Shown here: in pieces, positions 33,807-43,166 of the stretch
Layout: each line of letters starts with the position of its first letter
Position numbering within the stretch: the first letter of the stretch is position 1
Assembly: GCF_001028175.1 (NCBI RefSeq)
Contig: NZ_AEJF01000092.1
Coordinates: 1-64,000 of the forward strand
DNA: 64,000 nt
Direction of reading: 5' to 3'
Source of the DNA: Caballeronia mineralivorans PML1(12)
GTDB lineage: Bacteria; Pseudomonadota; Gammaproteobacteria; Burkholderiales; Burkholderiaceae
Notes under the pieces: generated by a model
Told to the model about the DNA's origin: nothing
The model's database searches: none
The model's input: the letters and a program-made list of their open reading frames with translations, nothing else
Translations under genes and position numbers: made by a program

Positions 33807-36805
33807 GCCAGAAAGACCGACTCGCGACAGGCGGGCGCATCAACCGCGCCATCTCGCTCACGTTCACGTTCAACGGCAAAACGTATCAGGGCCATCAGGG
33901 CGATACGCTCGCGTCCGCGCTGCTCGCGAACGGCGTGCATTTCGTTGCACGTAGCTGGAAATATCACCGGCCGCGCGGCATCGTGACGGCCGATGTGGCT
34001 GAACCGAATGCAGTGGTTCAGCTCGAAACCGGCGCTTATACGGTGCCGAATGCGCGCGCTACCGAGATCGAGTTGTACCAGGGACTGGTTGCAACGAGCG
34101 TGAACGCGAAGCCGAGCATCGAGAACGATCGCATGGCGGTGAATCAGAAGATCGCGCGGTTTATTCCGGCGGGCTTTTACTACAAGACCTTCATGTGGCC
34201 GCGCAAGTTCTGGCCGAAATACGAAGAAGTGATCCGCGATGCAGCCGGTCTTGGCAAGGCGCCGGAACACGTGGACGCGGATCGCTACGACAAGTGTTTT
34301 GCGCACTGCGATGTGCTCGTGGTCGGAGCGGGGCCGTCGGGTCTTGCTGCGGCGCATGCGGCGGGCTTGTCGGGCGCGCGCGTGATTCTCGTCGATGACC
34401 AGCCGGAACTCGGCGGCTCGCTGCTGTCGTATCGTGCGGAGATCGATGGTGCGCCGGGCTTGAAATGGGCGCAGAAGATAGAAGCCGAACTGCGCAAGAT
34501 GCCCGATGTAAAGATCCTGTGCCGCAGCACGGCCTTCGGTTATCAGGATCACAACCTGATAACCATCACGCAGCGTTTGACCGAGCATTTGCCGGTATCG
34601 ATGCGCAATGGCACGCGGGAACTGCTGTGGAAAGTGCGCGCCAAGCGGGTCATTCTGGCGACGGGCGCGCAGGAACGTCCCATCGTATTCGGCAACAACG
34701 ATCTGCCGGGCGTGATGCTGGCGTCGGCGGTGTCGTCGTATTTGCATCGTTATGCGGTGCTGCCGGGCCGCAACGCGGTGGTGTTTACAAACAACGACAG
34801 CGGCTATCAATGTGCGCTGGATCTGAAGGCGGCAGGTGCGCAAGTGACGGTCGTCGACCCCCGTCTCGCCGATGACAAAGGCGCCTTGCAGGGCCAGGCG
34901 AAACGCTATGGCGTGAAGGTCTTGAACGGCTCGGTTGTTACCGTGGCGCATGGCAAGTTGCGCGTGGCATCGATTGAAGTCAGCGCTTATTCGAACGGCA
35001 CGGTTGGTGTGAAGCAAGCGGATCTGTCATGCGACCTGCTTGCTGTGTCCGGCGGTTGGAGCCCGATCCTACACTTGTTCGCGCAGTCAGGCGGCAAGGC
35101 TCACTGGCACGACGAAAAACTCTGCTTCGTACCGGGCAAAGCGATGCAGGCCGAGAGCAGCGTAGGCGCATGTGCAGGCGAATTCACGCTGGCACGTGCG
35201 ATCCGTTTCGCCGTAGATGCGGGTGTCGACGCCGCGCGAGCAGCGGGCTTGATCGTCGCGCGTCCGACGCCCGTGCAAGTAGCCGAGATCAGCGAAGCAC
35301 CGGTGATGCCGCTGTGGCTGGTTGGCGGCCGCGAGATGGCAACGCGCGGTCCCAAGCAATTCATCGATTATCAAAATGACGTATCCGCCGCCGATATCTT
35401 CCTCGCCGCACGTGAGGGTTTCGAGTCGGTCGAGCACGTGAAGCGTTACACCGCGATGGGCTTCGGCACGGATCAGGGCAAGCTCGGCAACATCAATGGT
35501 ATGGCGATTCTCGCTCAGGCGTTGAACAAGACCATCCCTGAAACGGGCACCACGACGTTCCGTCCGAACTACACGCCGGTCACGTTCGGTACGTTCGCCG
35601 GCCGCGAGCTGGGCGAGTTCCTCGACCCGGTTCGCAAGACCGCTGTACACGAATGGCACGTGGAAAACGGTGCGACGTTCGAGGACGTCGGCAACTGGAA
35701 GCGGCCGTGGTACTACCCGAAGAATGGCGAAGACATGCATGCGGCGGTCGCGCGCGAGTCGCTGGCGACACGTACGAGCGTCGGTATCCTCGATGCATCG
35801 ACGCTCGGCAAGATCGACATTCAAGGTCCAGATGCCGCGAAGCTGCTCAACTGGGTCTACACGAACCCGTGGAGCAAGCTGGAAGTGGGTAAGTGCCGCT
35901 ACGGCCTGATGCTCGACGAAAACGGCATGATCTTCGACGACGGTGTGACCGTACGCCTCGCCGACCAGCACTACATGATGACGACCACGACCGGCGGCGC
36001 GGCGCGCGTGCTGACATGGCTCGAGCGCTGGCTGCAGACCGAGTGGCCCGACATGCGCGTGCGGTTGGCATCGGTGACGGACCACTGGGCGACGTTCGCC
36101 GTGGTCGGCCCGAACAGCCGCAAGGTCCTGCAAAAGGTCTGCCGCGATATCGACTTCGCCAACGCCGCATTCCCGTTCATGAGCTATCGCGAAGGGACGG
36201 TGGCGGGCGCTGCATCGCGCGTGATGCGGATCAGCTTCTCCGGCGAACTCGCGTACGAAGTCAACGTGCCGGCGAACGTGGGGCGTGCTGTGTGGGAAGC
36301 ACTGATGGCCGCGGGTGCCGAGTTCGACATCACGCCCTACGGCACGGAAACCATGCACGTGCTGCGTGCCGAGAAGGGTTACATCATCGTCGGGCAGGAT
36401 ACCGATGGTTCGATGACACCGTACGACCTCGGCATGGGTGGACTGGTCGCGAAGTCAAAGGACTTCCTCGGTAAGCGTTCGCTGACTCGCTCGGATACGG
36501 CGAAGGCCGGACGCAAGCAGCTTGTCGGCTTGCTTGCTGAAGATGCGTCGTTTGTGATCCCCGAAGGCTCGCAGATCGTGTCGGGTCCGTTCACCGGTGA
36601 CACAGCGCCTATGCTCGGCCATGTCACATCCAGCTATTTCAGCCCTATCTTAAAGCGCTCGATCGCGATGGCCGTCATCAAGGGCGGTCTCGAGAAGATC
36701 GGCGAGTCGGTGATGATCCCGCTCGCTGGCGGCAAGCAGATGCCGGCAAAAATCACCAGCTCGGTGTTCTACGACAGCGAAGGAGCACGTCAACATGTGG
36801 AATGA
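33803..36805 (+). CDS. soxA: Sarcosine oxidase alpha subunit
   Basis: 1000 aa, the standard length. Order of domains: a 2Fe-2S-ferredoxin-like N-terminal fold (FTFNGKTYQGHQGDTLASALLANGV), a NAD-binding domain with VVGAGPSGLAAAHAAG near residue 173, and a GcvT-like folate-binding half (from about 590; FRPNYTPVTFGTFAGRELG, HEWHVENGATFEDVGNWKRPWYYP, IVGQDTDGSMTPYDLGMGGLV). The folate domain captures the methyl carbon as methylene-tetrahydrofolate. It overlaps soxD at its start and soxG at its end by 11 bp. Confidence 0.96.
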   Translation: MSQKDRLATGGRINRAISLTFTFNGKTYQGHQGDTLASALLANGVHFVARSWKYHRPRGIVTADVAEPNAVVQLETGAYTVPNARATEIELYQGLVATSVNAKPSIENDRMAVNQKIARFIPAGFYYKTFMWPRKFWPKYEEVIRDAAGLGKAPEHVDADRYDKCFAHCDVLVVGAGPSGLAAAHAAGLSGARVILVDDQPELGGSLLSYRAEIDGAPGLKWAQKIEAELRKMPDVKILCRSTAFGYQDHNLITITQRLTEHLPVSMRNGTRELLWKVRAKRVILATGAQERPIVFGNNDLPGVMLASAVSSYLHRYAVLPGRNAVVFTNNDSGYQCALDLKAAGAQVTVVDPRLADDKGALQGQAKRYGVKVLNGSVVTVAHGKLRVASIEVSAYSNGTVGVKQADLSCDLLAVSGGWSPILHLFAQSGGKAHWHDEKLCFVPGKAMQAESSVGACAGEFTLARAIRFAVDAGVDAARAAGLIVARPTPVQVAEISEAPVMPLWLVGGREMATRGPKQFIDYQNDVSAADIFLAAREGFESVEHVKRYTAMGFGTDQGKLGNINGMAILAQALNKTIPETGTTTFRPNYTPVTFGTFAGRELGEFLDPVRKTAVHEWHVENGATFEDVGNWKRPWYYPKNGEDMHAAVARESLATRTSVGILDASTLGKIDIQGPDAAKLLNWVYTNPWSKLEVGKCRYGLMLDENGMIFDDGVTVRLADQHYMMTTTTGGAARVLTWLERWLQTEWPDMRVRLASVTDHWATFAVVGPNSRKVLQKVCRDIDFANAAFPFMSYREGTVAGAASRVMRISFSGELAYEVNVPANVGRAVWEALMAAGAEFDITPYGTETMHVLRAEKGYIIVGQDTDGSMTPYDLGMGGLVAKSKDFLGKRSLTRSDTAKAGRKQLVGLLAEDASFVIPEGSQIVSGPFTGDTAPMLGHVTSSYFSPILKRSIAMAVIKGGLEKIGESVMIPLAGGKQMPAKITSSVFYDSEGARQHVE

Positions 36806-37445
36806 AAACAGAAGCAATCAGACGGTCGTGGATCGCGCAATCGGGCAGGGCGTGTGGCAGGAGTCCCCGCTAGTGGGCGCCGATGATTTGCTGAAAAAAC
36901 ATCACGCGAGTGCGTCGAAAGCGTTTCGCCTGGTCGAGCGGCCTTTCCTTGAACTTGTCAATCTGCGCGGCGATCTGCGCGATGCCGCCTTTGTTGCCGC
37001 GGTGGAAAAGGTGATTGGCTGCAAGCCGCCGGAGAAACCGAATACGACGGCGGCCGGCAACGGTTACGACCTGATGTGGCTCGGTCCCGACGAGTGGCTC
37101 GTGCGCTCGGCCGCCTCTCATTCTGCAACGCAACCGGCGCCGCTGGAAGCGAAACTGCGTGAGGCGTTCAAGGGTTTGTTCGCTGCTGCGGTAGATATTG
37201 GCAGCGGTTATACCGTGCTCGAAATCAGCGGCACGCGTACGCGCGATGTCCTCGCTCGCGGATGTCCGCTCGATCTGCATCCGCGGTTGTTCGGCGTCGG
37301 CCAGTGCGCGCAGAGCCATTACTTCAAGGCGTCGGTGACGATTGTGCCGACCGGCGAGGACAATTTCGAGCTCGTGATCCGTCGTAGTTTCGCGGACTAC
37401 TTCGTGAAGATCATGCTCGACGCGGCCGAGCCGCTGATGTCATGA
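36795..37445 (+). CDS. soxG: Sarcosine oxidase gamma subunit
   Basis: 216 aa subunit with a GcvT-like fold (LMWLGPDEWLVRS, AAVDIGSGYTVLEISGTRTRDVLARGCPLDLHP, RRSFADYFVKIMLDAAEP). Completes the soxBDAG heterotetramer. Its ATG lies within the soxA 3' end, and its stop overlaps the folB-like gene (ATGA), so five genes are translated as one series. Confidence 0.95.
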   Translation: MWNENRSNQTVVDRAIGQGVWQESPLVGADDLLKKHHASASKAFRLVERPFLELVNLRGDLRDAAFVAAVEKVIGCKPPEKPNTTAAGNGYDLMWLGPDEWLVRSAASHSATQPAPLEAKLREAFKGLFAAAVDIGSGYTVLEISGTRTRDVLARGCPLDLHPRLFGVGQCAQSHYFKASVTIVPTGEDNFELVIRRSFADYFVKIMLDAAEPLMS

Positions 37446-37882
37446 AACTGTACGAACCGATGAGCCCGGGCGGACGCGGCTGGCGCATTGTTGTCGATGA
37501 GCTCGTGGTGCCCACGCGCATCGGTTTATATGCGCGGGAGCATCTCGCGCCGCAGCCGGTCGCTATCGACGCGAGCCTGCATTATCGGGGCGTACCGACT
37601 GAGGACAACGCGCACGAGTTGATCGATTACGAGGCTTGGTGCGCGGGAGTATCGGCCTATCTTGAGAGCAAGCCGCATACTCGTTTGCTCGAAACATTGG
37701 CGGCTGAAATTGCGGCGCTGTCGTTCACCGAATGGCCCGCGCTCGATGCGCTGACGCTGCTGTTGTACAAGCCGAAGATTCGCGAAGGCACGCGGCGCGT
37801 AGGTGTCGAGCTCGATTGGCATCGTGCCGATTTCGATGCATGGCGAGCGTCGATCGGGTTACATACGGCGGTCGCGCGCTGA
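37442..37882 (+). CDS. FolB-like dihydroneopterin aldolase domain protein
   Basis: 146 aa tunnelling-fold protein. WRIVVDELVVPTRIGLYAREHLAPQPVAIDASLHY is the FolB start; LIDYEAWCAGVSAYLESKPHTRLLETLAAEIAALSF continues the fold with the active-site Glu after LLETLA. Dihydroneopterin aldolase acts in tetrahydrofolate synthesis. Translation overlaps soxG, so it is made together with the folate-using oxidase and may raise folate supply during betaine growth. A conventional housekeeping folB would be expected elsewhere. Confidence 0.85.
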   Translation: MKLYEPMSPGGRGWRIVVDELVVPTRIGLYAREHLAPQPVAIDASLHYRGVPTEDNAHELIDYEAWCAGVSAYLESKPHTRLLETLAAEIAALSFTEWPALDALTLLLYKPKIREGTRRVGVELDWHRADFDAWRASIGLHTAVAR

Positions 37883-37889
37883 TACGGTC

Positions 37890-38153
37890 ATGACGTCGAC
37901 GCGCGTTGAAACCGCCGGACTCTCGCAGCTTGCGTGCGAGCGACACGATCCCCATGCGGCGCTCGCATTGCTCGACCGCAGCCTTGTGCTGGGCCATCGA
38001 CGAATCGCGTTGATCCGATATCTGCATGCGCAATATCTTGGCGCGCCGCTCGAGCCGCGCCATCATGAGTATGTTCACAAGGTTGCCGCGAGGTTGAGCA
38101 TAGAGACAATCGCTCGCATAGCGACCGCTGCGCGCGCCCGGCTTGAAGGGTGA
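37890..38153 (+). CDS. Hypothetical protein, 87 aa, end of the sox operon
   Basis: Starts 7 bp after the folB-like gene. Helical throughout, with a basic middle HAALALLDRSLVLGHRRIAL and RYLHAQYLGAPLEPRHHEYV, and a second helical part VAARLSIETIARIATAARAR. No motif I can name. Tight spacing favours a real operon member; its ribosome site is weak. It overlaps the 3' end of a decayed gene on the other strand. Confidence 0.5.
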   Translation: MTSTRVETAGLSQLACERHDPHAALALLDRSLVLGHRRIALIRYLHAQYLGAPLEPRHHEYVHKVAARLSIETIARIATAARARLEG

Positions 38154-38491
38154 CTTAGCGCAGGGTGTCGACGCTGAACGATCGCCTCACGACCATCAGC
38201 GATGAAACCAGCACGAATCACGAGCAAGCTGCAGATCGGCGTAGCGAACCAGACGAACAAAATGTGTCCGGCAAGGCTTTTCAGTGACCTTGCGGGCCTC
38301 GCCCGATATACGCCAAGCGCCGGAAACAACGCGAGCGAGACAGCCGCTGAGAAGCCTGCTGATGAAGCAATGATCGCGGTCGAGCCCGTCGGCGCGAATC
38401 CACCGAAGCGGACGTGGTAGGCTAGCGCTGCGCCGGCGAGAATCAGCACGACGTCCAGCAGGCGGTTGAGTAATCCGTTGAATGTCAGCAT
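38075..38491 (-). pseudogene. N-terminal remnant of a polyprenyl-phosphate glycosyl-1-phosphate transferase (WcaJ type)
   Basis: The first ~95 codons read as the membrane N-terminus of undecaprenyl-phosphate glucose phosphotransferases: RLLDVVLILAGAALAYHVRFG, FSAAVSLALFPALGVYRARP, RSLKSLAGHILFVWFATPIC. After about residue 95 the reading turns into non-homologous sequence, and the essential catalytic C-terminal domain is missing. Intact genes are ~460 residues. A 600-bp AT-rich leader lies before the ATG, as is common ahead of exopolysaccharide clusters. Confidence 0.65.
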
Positions 38492-39096
38492 GGTTGCCCC
38501 AGAGCAATTCGGCGCGCGCTGATGGCGTCATGACAGGACGATGCAATAGACCTCGTCACCAGAGCGAGGCAAGCGCCCAGCGTGACGCACATTCTTTTTC
38601 GTTCTGTATGTCGGAAAGTCATTGCGATCAATTTAATTGAATCGGATAAAGGGTTTATTGGGTATTGAATTTCCGCTGTTTCGAAATGAGATTGTTCTCG
38701 ATTCGAATAGACGAACGTGCCTAAGCTCAGCGCGAAGCAATGAAGTTTTCGTCGTTGAATACAGTGAAAGACAGGGAAGCTTTATATAGCGGTCTGTGCC
38801 TGGATTGGAGCGAACACCATTGGGAGATTCAGTCGTCTCTTGAGTGGCCGCATTGTCACTTAAGGCGTACGGCGTAATGATCGGAGGAGTCTTAAAGGAT
38901 GTGAGCGTTCATTAAGACGCAGCATTTACGGTGTATTGATTTTAATGACTCGGGATAATTTGATAGCGCGCTGGATAGAATAATAAATAATGCGCAAGAC
39001 TGTAAGGATGTAGAAATCGGACCCTTCTTAATTAATGGAATTTCAGATGGTTATATTAAGCGAAACGTATTGTGAGATTGATTCTTTGACAGAAAC
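38492..39096. other. AT-rich leader region, no gene
   Basis: About 600 bp of markedly lower GC than the surroundings, dense in TTTAATT, AATAAT and TTAATTAAT tracts, with no reading frame of note. It resembles the long regulatory leader of Burkholderia exopolysaccharide operons and precedes the transferase remnant. A TGTCGGAAA element is at 38609-38617. Confidence 0.55.
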
Positions 39097-39130
39097 AAAA
39101 AAGGCATCGCGGCCGCTAAGCCGGGATGCC
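39097..39130 (-). terminator. Rho-independent terminator of the bet operon
   Basis: Read on the minus strand, GGCATC / GATGCC arms close a GC-rich inner stem and run into TTTTTT, 38 bp after the betA stop. Confidence 0.85.
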
Positions 39131-39167
39131 CAAAGATAAAAACTGAAATTGCAATAAGCGCTGCCAA

Positions 39168-40856
39168 TCAGACGGCGGCGATTGTCTCCGCCTTTCGCGC
39201 CTTTGCGCCATGCGCAACGAAATACGGTGTATCGACGCGAGCCAACGATTCACGCCCCCGAATCATGTCCGCGATTTTTTCGGCCAGCATGATTGTCGGT
39301 GCATTCAGATTGCCGGTCACGATCTGCGGCATGATCGACGCATCCACCACGCGCAGCGACTCGAGCCCATGCACGCGGCCTTCATTGTCGACTACAGCCA
39401 TATCGTCGTAACCCATCTTGCACGAACACGAAGGATGGTAAGCCGTCTCCGCGCGCTGCCGCACGAACGCATCGAGTTGATCGTCCGTTGTGAGATCGGC
39501 ACCGGGATGCAGCTCGCGTCCACGATATTTCTCAAGCGCCGGCTGATGCATGATCTCGCGCGTGATGCGGATAGCGTCGCTGAATTCGCGCCAGTCGAGC
39601 GGGTCCGACATGTAGTTGAACAAGATGCTCGGGTGCGCGTTCGGATCGCGTGACTTCAGCTTCACGCGGCCGCGGCTAGGTGATCGCATTGAACCCACGT
39701 GCGCCTGGAAGCCATGCATCTTGATCGGATTCGAGCCGTTGTAATTGATCGCGACGGGCAGGAAGTGATACTGAATGTTCGGCCAGGGATCGTCGTCGCG
39801 GGTACGGATAAAACCGCCCGCCTCGAACTGATTGCTCGCGCCGATCCCCGTACCCTTGAACATCCATTCAATCCCGATCTGCGGCTGATTCCACCACTGC
39901 AGCGCGGGATACAGCGACACGGGCTCAAGGCATTCGTACTGCATGTACATCTCCAGATGATCCTGAAGATTCTCTCCGACACCGGGCAGATCATGCACCA
40001 AAGGCACGTCGAGCTCACGTAGCCACGTCGATCGGCCGACGCCCGAACGCTGCAGTAATTGCGGCGAGGCAATCGCGCCGCCGCACACCAGCACCTCGCG
40101 GCGAACGTGCGCGGTGATACGTTCGCCGCCATGAAGATACGCCACGCCTATGGCTTTTTTCCCCGAGAACAATACGCGATCGGTGACCGCATGAGTGACG
40201 ATCGTGAGATTTGGCCGGCCTTTCGCGTGATCGAGATATCCGCGCGCCGTGCTCGAGCGGCGGCCGCTCGGCGTCACGGTACGATCCATCGGGCCGAAAC
40301 CTTCCTGGCGATAACCGTTGAGGTCGTCGGTACGGGGATAGCCTGCTTGCACGCCTGCTTCGACCATTGCGGCGAACAAAGGGTTGTTGCCGGGTTTCGA
40401 TGTCGTCACGTGCACCGGACCGTCACCGCCGTGATACGCGTTCGGTCCGACATCGCGCGTCTCGGCCTTGCGAAAATACGGCAGGCAATCGGAATAGGTC
40501 CAGTTTTCAAGGCCCTTTCGTTCGGCCCAGCCGTCGTAGTCGAGCGCATTGCCGCGGATGTAGCACATGCCGTTGATCAGCGACGATCCGCCTAGTCCCT
40601 TGCCGCGGCCGCATTCCATGCGGCGATTGTTCATGTGCGGCTCAGGATCGGTTTCGTAGGCCCAGTTGTAGCGGCGGCCTTGCAACGGAAACGCCAGGGC
40701 TGCGGGCATTTGCGTGCGGAAATCGAAACGGTAATCCGGGCCGCCTGCCTCAAGCAGCAGCACACTCACACCAGCGTCCTCAGTCAGACGTGACGCCAGG
40801 ACGTTACCCGCCGAACCCGCGCCCACGACGATGTAGTCGAACTCCTTCGCGCTCAT
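39168..40856 (-). CDS. betA: Choline dehydrogenase
   Basis: 562 aa GMC-family flavoprotein. FAD motif [20 protein letters not shown] at the N-terminus, the GMC signatures [19 protein letters not shown] and [16 protein letters not shown], and the active-site His in [13 protein letters not shown]. It oxidises choline to betaine aldehyde at the membrane face, passing electrons to the respiratory chain. Part of the betI-betB-betA operon; 11 bp separate it from betB. Length equals the usual bacterial enzyme. Confidence 0.96.
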   Translation of the reverse strand: MSAKEFDYIVVGAGSAGNVLASRLTEDAGVSVLLLEAGGPDYRFDFRTQMPAALAFPLQGRRYNWAYETDPEPHMNNRRMECGRGKGLGGSSLINGMCYIRGNALDYDGWAERKGLENWTYSDCLPYFRKAETRDVGPNAYHGGDGPVHVTTSKPGNNPLFAAMVEAGVQAGYPRTDDLNGYRQEGFGPMDRTVTPSGRRSSTARGYLDHAKGRPNLTIVTHAVTDRVLFSGKKAIGVAYLHGGERITAHVRREVLVCGGAIASPQLLQRSGVGRSTWLRELDVPLVHDLPGVGENLQDHLEMYMQYECLEPVSLYPALQWWNQPQIGIEWMFKGTGIGASNQFEAGGFIRTRDDDPWPNIQYHFLPVAINYNGSNPIKMHGFQAHVGSMRSPSRGRVKLKSRDPNAHPSILFNYMSDPLDWREFSDAIRITREIMHQPALEKYRGRELHPGADLTTDDQLDAFVRQRAETAYHPSCSCKMGYDDMAVVDNEGRVHGLESLRVVDASIMPQIVTGNLNAPTIMLAEKIADMIRGRESLARVDTPYFVAHGAKARKAETIAAV

Positions 40857-40867
40857 CGTTCAGCTCC

Positions 40868-42337
40868 TTAGAACACGGGTTGGTAGGTACCCATCTCGAC
40901 CTGCACGGACTTGATGCTCGTGTAATGTTCAAGCGTGGTGATGCCGTTCTCGCGGCCGACACCCGATTGCTTGTAACCGCCCACGGGCATTTCAGCGGGC
41001 GATTCGCCCCAGGTATTGATCCAGCAGATACCGGCTTCCAGTGCATGAATGACGCGATGCGCCCGCGCCAGGTTTTCAGTGACCACGCCAGCAGCAAGCC
41101 CATACGAGGTTGCATTCGCTCGCGCGATCACTTCGTCTTCTTCATCGAAGACGAGAATGCTCATGACTGGTCCGAAGATCTCTTCGCGCACGATGCGCAT
41201 GTCGTCGCGGCAATCGGTGAAGACGGTCGGTTCAACGTATTGCCCTTGAGCGAACTCGCCGCGCTCGATCCGCGATCCTCCCGCAATCAACCGCGCGCCT
41301 TCCTGCTTACCACTTTCGATGAAACCTAAAACCTTCTGCAATTGCGCGGCGCTGACGAGCGGGCCGAAGTTGGTGTTTGCGTCCGTGGGCGAGCCCACTC
41401 GAATACGCTTGACGCGTTCAAGCACGAGCGCTTCGAAACGCTCGTACACCGGGCGCTGGACAAACACGCGCGTGCCGTTCGTGCACACCTGGCCTGAGCT
41501 GAAGAAGTTGGCGCTCATGGCGATGTCGGCGGCGCGTTCGAGATCGGCGTCGTCGAAAATGACGAGGGGCGATTTACCGCCCAGTTCCATGGTGACTTCC
41601 TTCAACGACGACCCGCCTGCCATTGACATCACTTTCTTGCCCGTCTCCACCCCACCGGTAAACGATACCTTCGCGATGTCCGGATGCGCGGCGAGCATGG
41701 CGCCGACGCGGCCGTCGCCTTGCACGACGTTGAACACGCCTGCGGGAACGCCGGCTTCCGTAAAGATTTCCGCCAGCTTCAGCGTGCTCAAAGGTGTGAT
41801 TTCGCTGGGCTTGAAGATCATCGCGTTGCCGGCGGCGAGCGCGGGCGCCGACTTCCAGCAGGCGATCTGGATTGGATAATTCCATGCACCGATGCCGGCG
41901 CAAACGCCGAGCGGTTCACGTCGCGTGTAGACGAACGAAGTGGGCCGCAGCGGGATCTGCTGGCCTTCTATTGCCATGGCGAGCCCTGCGTAATACTCGA
42001 TCACATCGGCGCCGGTGACAATATCGACGGCGCGTGTTTCCGCTATCGGCTTGCCCGTATCGCGCGTCTCGAGCGCGGCAAGTTCGTCGTTGCGTTCACG
42101 CAGGAGATCCACTGCACGGCGCAGAATGCGCGAGCGTTGCATCGCGGTCATGGCGGCCCATTCGCGCTGGCCTTCGCGCGCCGAGCGCACGGCGCGATCG
42201 ATATCCGCAGCGCTGGCCTGCTGCACGCTCGCGAGCGTTTCGCCGGTCGCAGGATCGAGTGTGTCGAAGGTTTCGCCGCTGGTGGCGTCGACGTAGGCGC
42301 CGCCGATGTACAAGCGCTGCAATTCGAATGTGGGCAT
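40868..42337 (-). CDS. betB: Betaine aldehyde dehydrogenase
   Basis: 489 aa ALDH. Cofactor segment [35 protein letters not shown] with the general-base Glu, catalytic Cys in [15 protein letters not shown] and C-terminal [11 protein letters not shown]. It oxidises betaine aldehyde to glycine betaine with NAD(P)+. The ATG preceded by AAGGAC gives the exact family length; the much longer open frame upstream is antisense to betI and not coding. Confidence 0.96.
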   Translation of the reverse strand: MPTFELQRLYIGGAYVDATSGETFDTLDPATGETLASVQQASAADIDRAVRSAREGQREWAAMTAMQRSRILRRAVDLLRERNDELAALETRDTGKPIAETRAVDIVTGADVIEYYAGLAMAIEGQQIPLRPTSFVYTRREPLGVCAGIGAWNYPIQIACWKSAPALAAGNAMIFKPSEITPLSTLKLAEIFTEAGVPAGVFNVVQGDGRVGAMLAAHPDIAKVSFTGGVETGKKVMSMAGGSSLKEVTMELGGKSPLVIFDDADLERAADIAMSANFFSSGQVCTNGTRVFVQRPVYERFEALVLERVKRIRVGSPTDANTNFGPLVSAAQLQKVLGFIESGKQEGARLIAGGSRIERGEFAQGQYVEPTVFTDCRDDMRIVREEIFGPVMSILVFDEEDEVIARANATSYGLAAGVVTENLARAHRVIHALEAGICWINTWGESPAEMPVGGYKQSGVGRENGITTLEHYTSIKSVQVEMGTYQPVF

Positions 42338-42348
42338 CGCGTAGTCCT

Positions 42349-42948
42349 TTAGGTGAGAGTCCGGCCGCGTGTGTCGAGCACGAGGTCGATGTAGTCGTTG
42401 GCCAGGCGCACGGCAGCCTTGGTGTCGAACGGTTCGCCCGACAGCGCGCCGCGCAACCACAAGCCGTCGATCAATGCAGCGAGTCCGCTTGCCGCGCGAC
42501 GGGCGGCGACACGCGGCAGCGCCTTCGAAAAATCGGCGCACAAATTGGAATACAGCCGGCGCGTGTTGACGTTTTGCAGCCGCCGCAATTGCGGCTTGTG
42601 CATGCTCTCCGACCAGAACGCGAGCCACGTCTTCATCACCGGATTGCTGACTTGCGCGGCATCGAAGTTCGCCGCCACCACCGCACGCAAGCGTGCTCGC
42701 GGTTCGTCCTTCGCGACCCGCCGTCTGCGTGACGTGGCGTTCCACAGGTCTCGCAGCACGTGGCGCATGGTGGCTTCGAGCAGGCTGTCCTTATCGCCGA
42801 AATAATGACTGACGATACCTGTGGAAATGCTCGCGCGCTGCGCAACCGACGCCAGCGTCGTGCCGGCGAGACCGGCATGGTCGATGGTGAGCAGCGTGGC
42901 GTCGATCAGCTGCGCCCGGCGGATTTCGCGCATTCCGAGCTTGGGCAT
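42349..42948 (-). CDS. betI: TetR-family repressor BetI
   Basis: 199 aa. N-terminal TetR helix-turn-helix ([24 protein letters not shown], then [27 protein letters not shown]) and a ligand-binding helical domain ([28 protein letters not shown]) that in BetI binds choline. It represses the bet operon without choline. First gene of betIBA; a matching palindromic operator is 60 bp upstream. Confidence 0.95.
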   Translation of the reverse strand: MPKLGMREIRRAQLIDATLLTIDHAGLAGTTLASVAQRASISTGIVSHYFGDKDSLLEATMRHVLRDLWNATSRRRRVAKDEPRARLRAVVAANFDAAQVSNPVMKTWLAFWSESMHKPQLRRLQNVNTRRLYSNLCADFSKALPRVAARRAASGLAALIDGLWLRGALSGEPFDTKAAVRLANDYIDLVLDTRGRTLT

Positions 42949-43008
42949 GGGCCTTGTCTTTCTATATAGCGGTTAGCAAAAGCATCATCTGAATGCTAGT
43001 TATTTTAT

Positions 43009-43026
43009 ATTGATTGGTCAATCAAT
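43009..43026. promoter_or_regulatory. BetI operator
   Basis: ATTGATTGGTCAATCAAT has perfect 8-bp arms (ATTGATTG / CAATCAAT) around GT. It resembles the ATTGATTGGAC half of the E. coli bet operator. It sits in an AT-rich patch between the divergent betI and fdhA genes, placed to control the betI promoter and possibly fdhA. Confidence 0.8.
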
Positions 43027-43166
43027 AAAAACCGCCGATGTCGGTTTCAGCCAAACCCATGTCGCGTTGGAGGCGCGTCTCTGGTGCAGGACGGGACTAC
43101 GCTCGTTAGGCGGTGCATGGCGCTGTTTTGCCATGCAGATCGTCCACGAGACTAAGGAGACAGGCA

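Noticed and set aside
33743..36358. Two >400-codon minus-strand frames opposite soxA
   Set aside because: Antisense to a complete 1000-aa sarcosine oxidase alpha chain; low-quality translation without motifs.
38202..38420. 72-codon plus-strand frame opposite the WcaJ remnant
   Set aside because: The minus strand carries recognisable membrane segments of the transferase family; the plus frame has none.
42338..42745. N-terminal extension of betB by 136 codons
   Set aside because: Runs antisense through betI; the ATG at 42337 with AAGGAC gives the exact BetB length.
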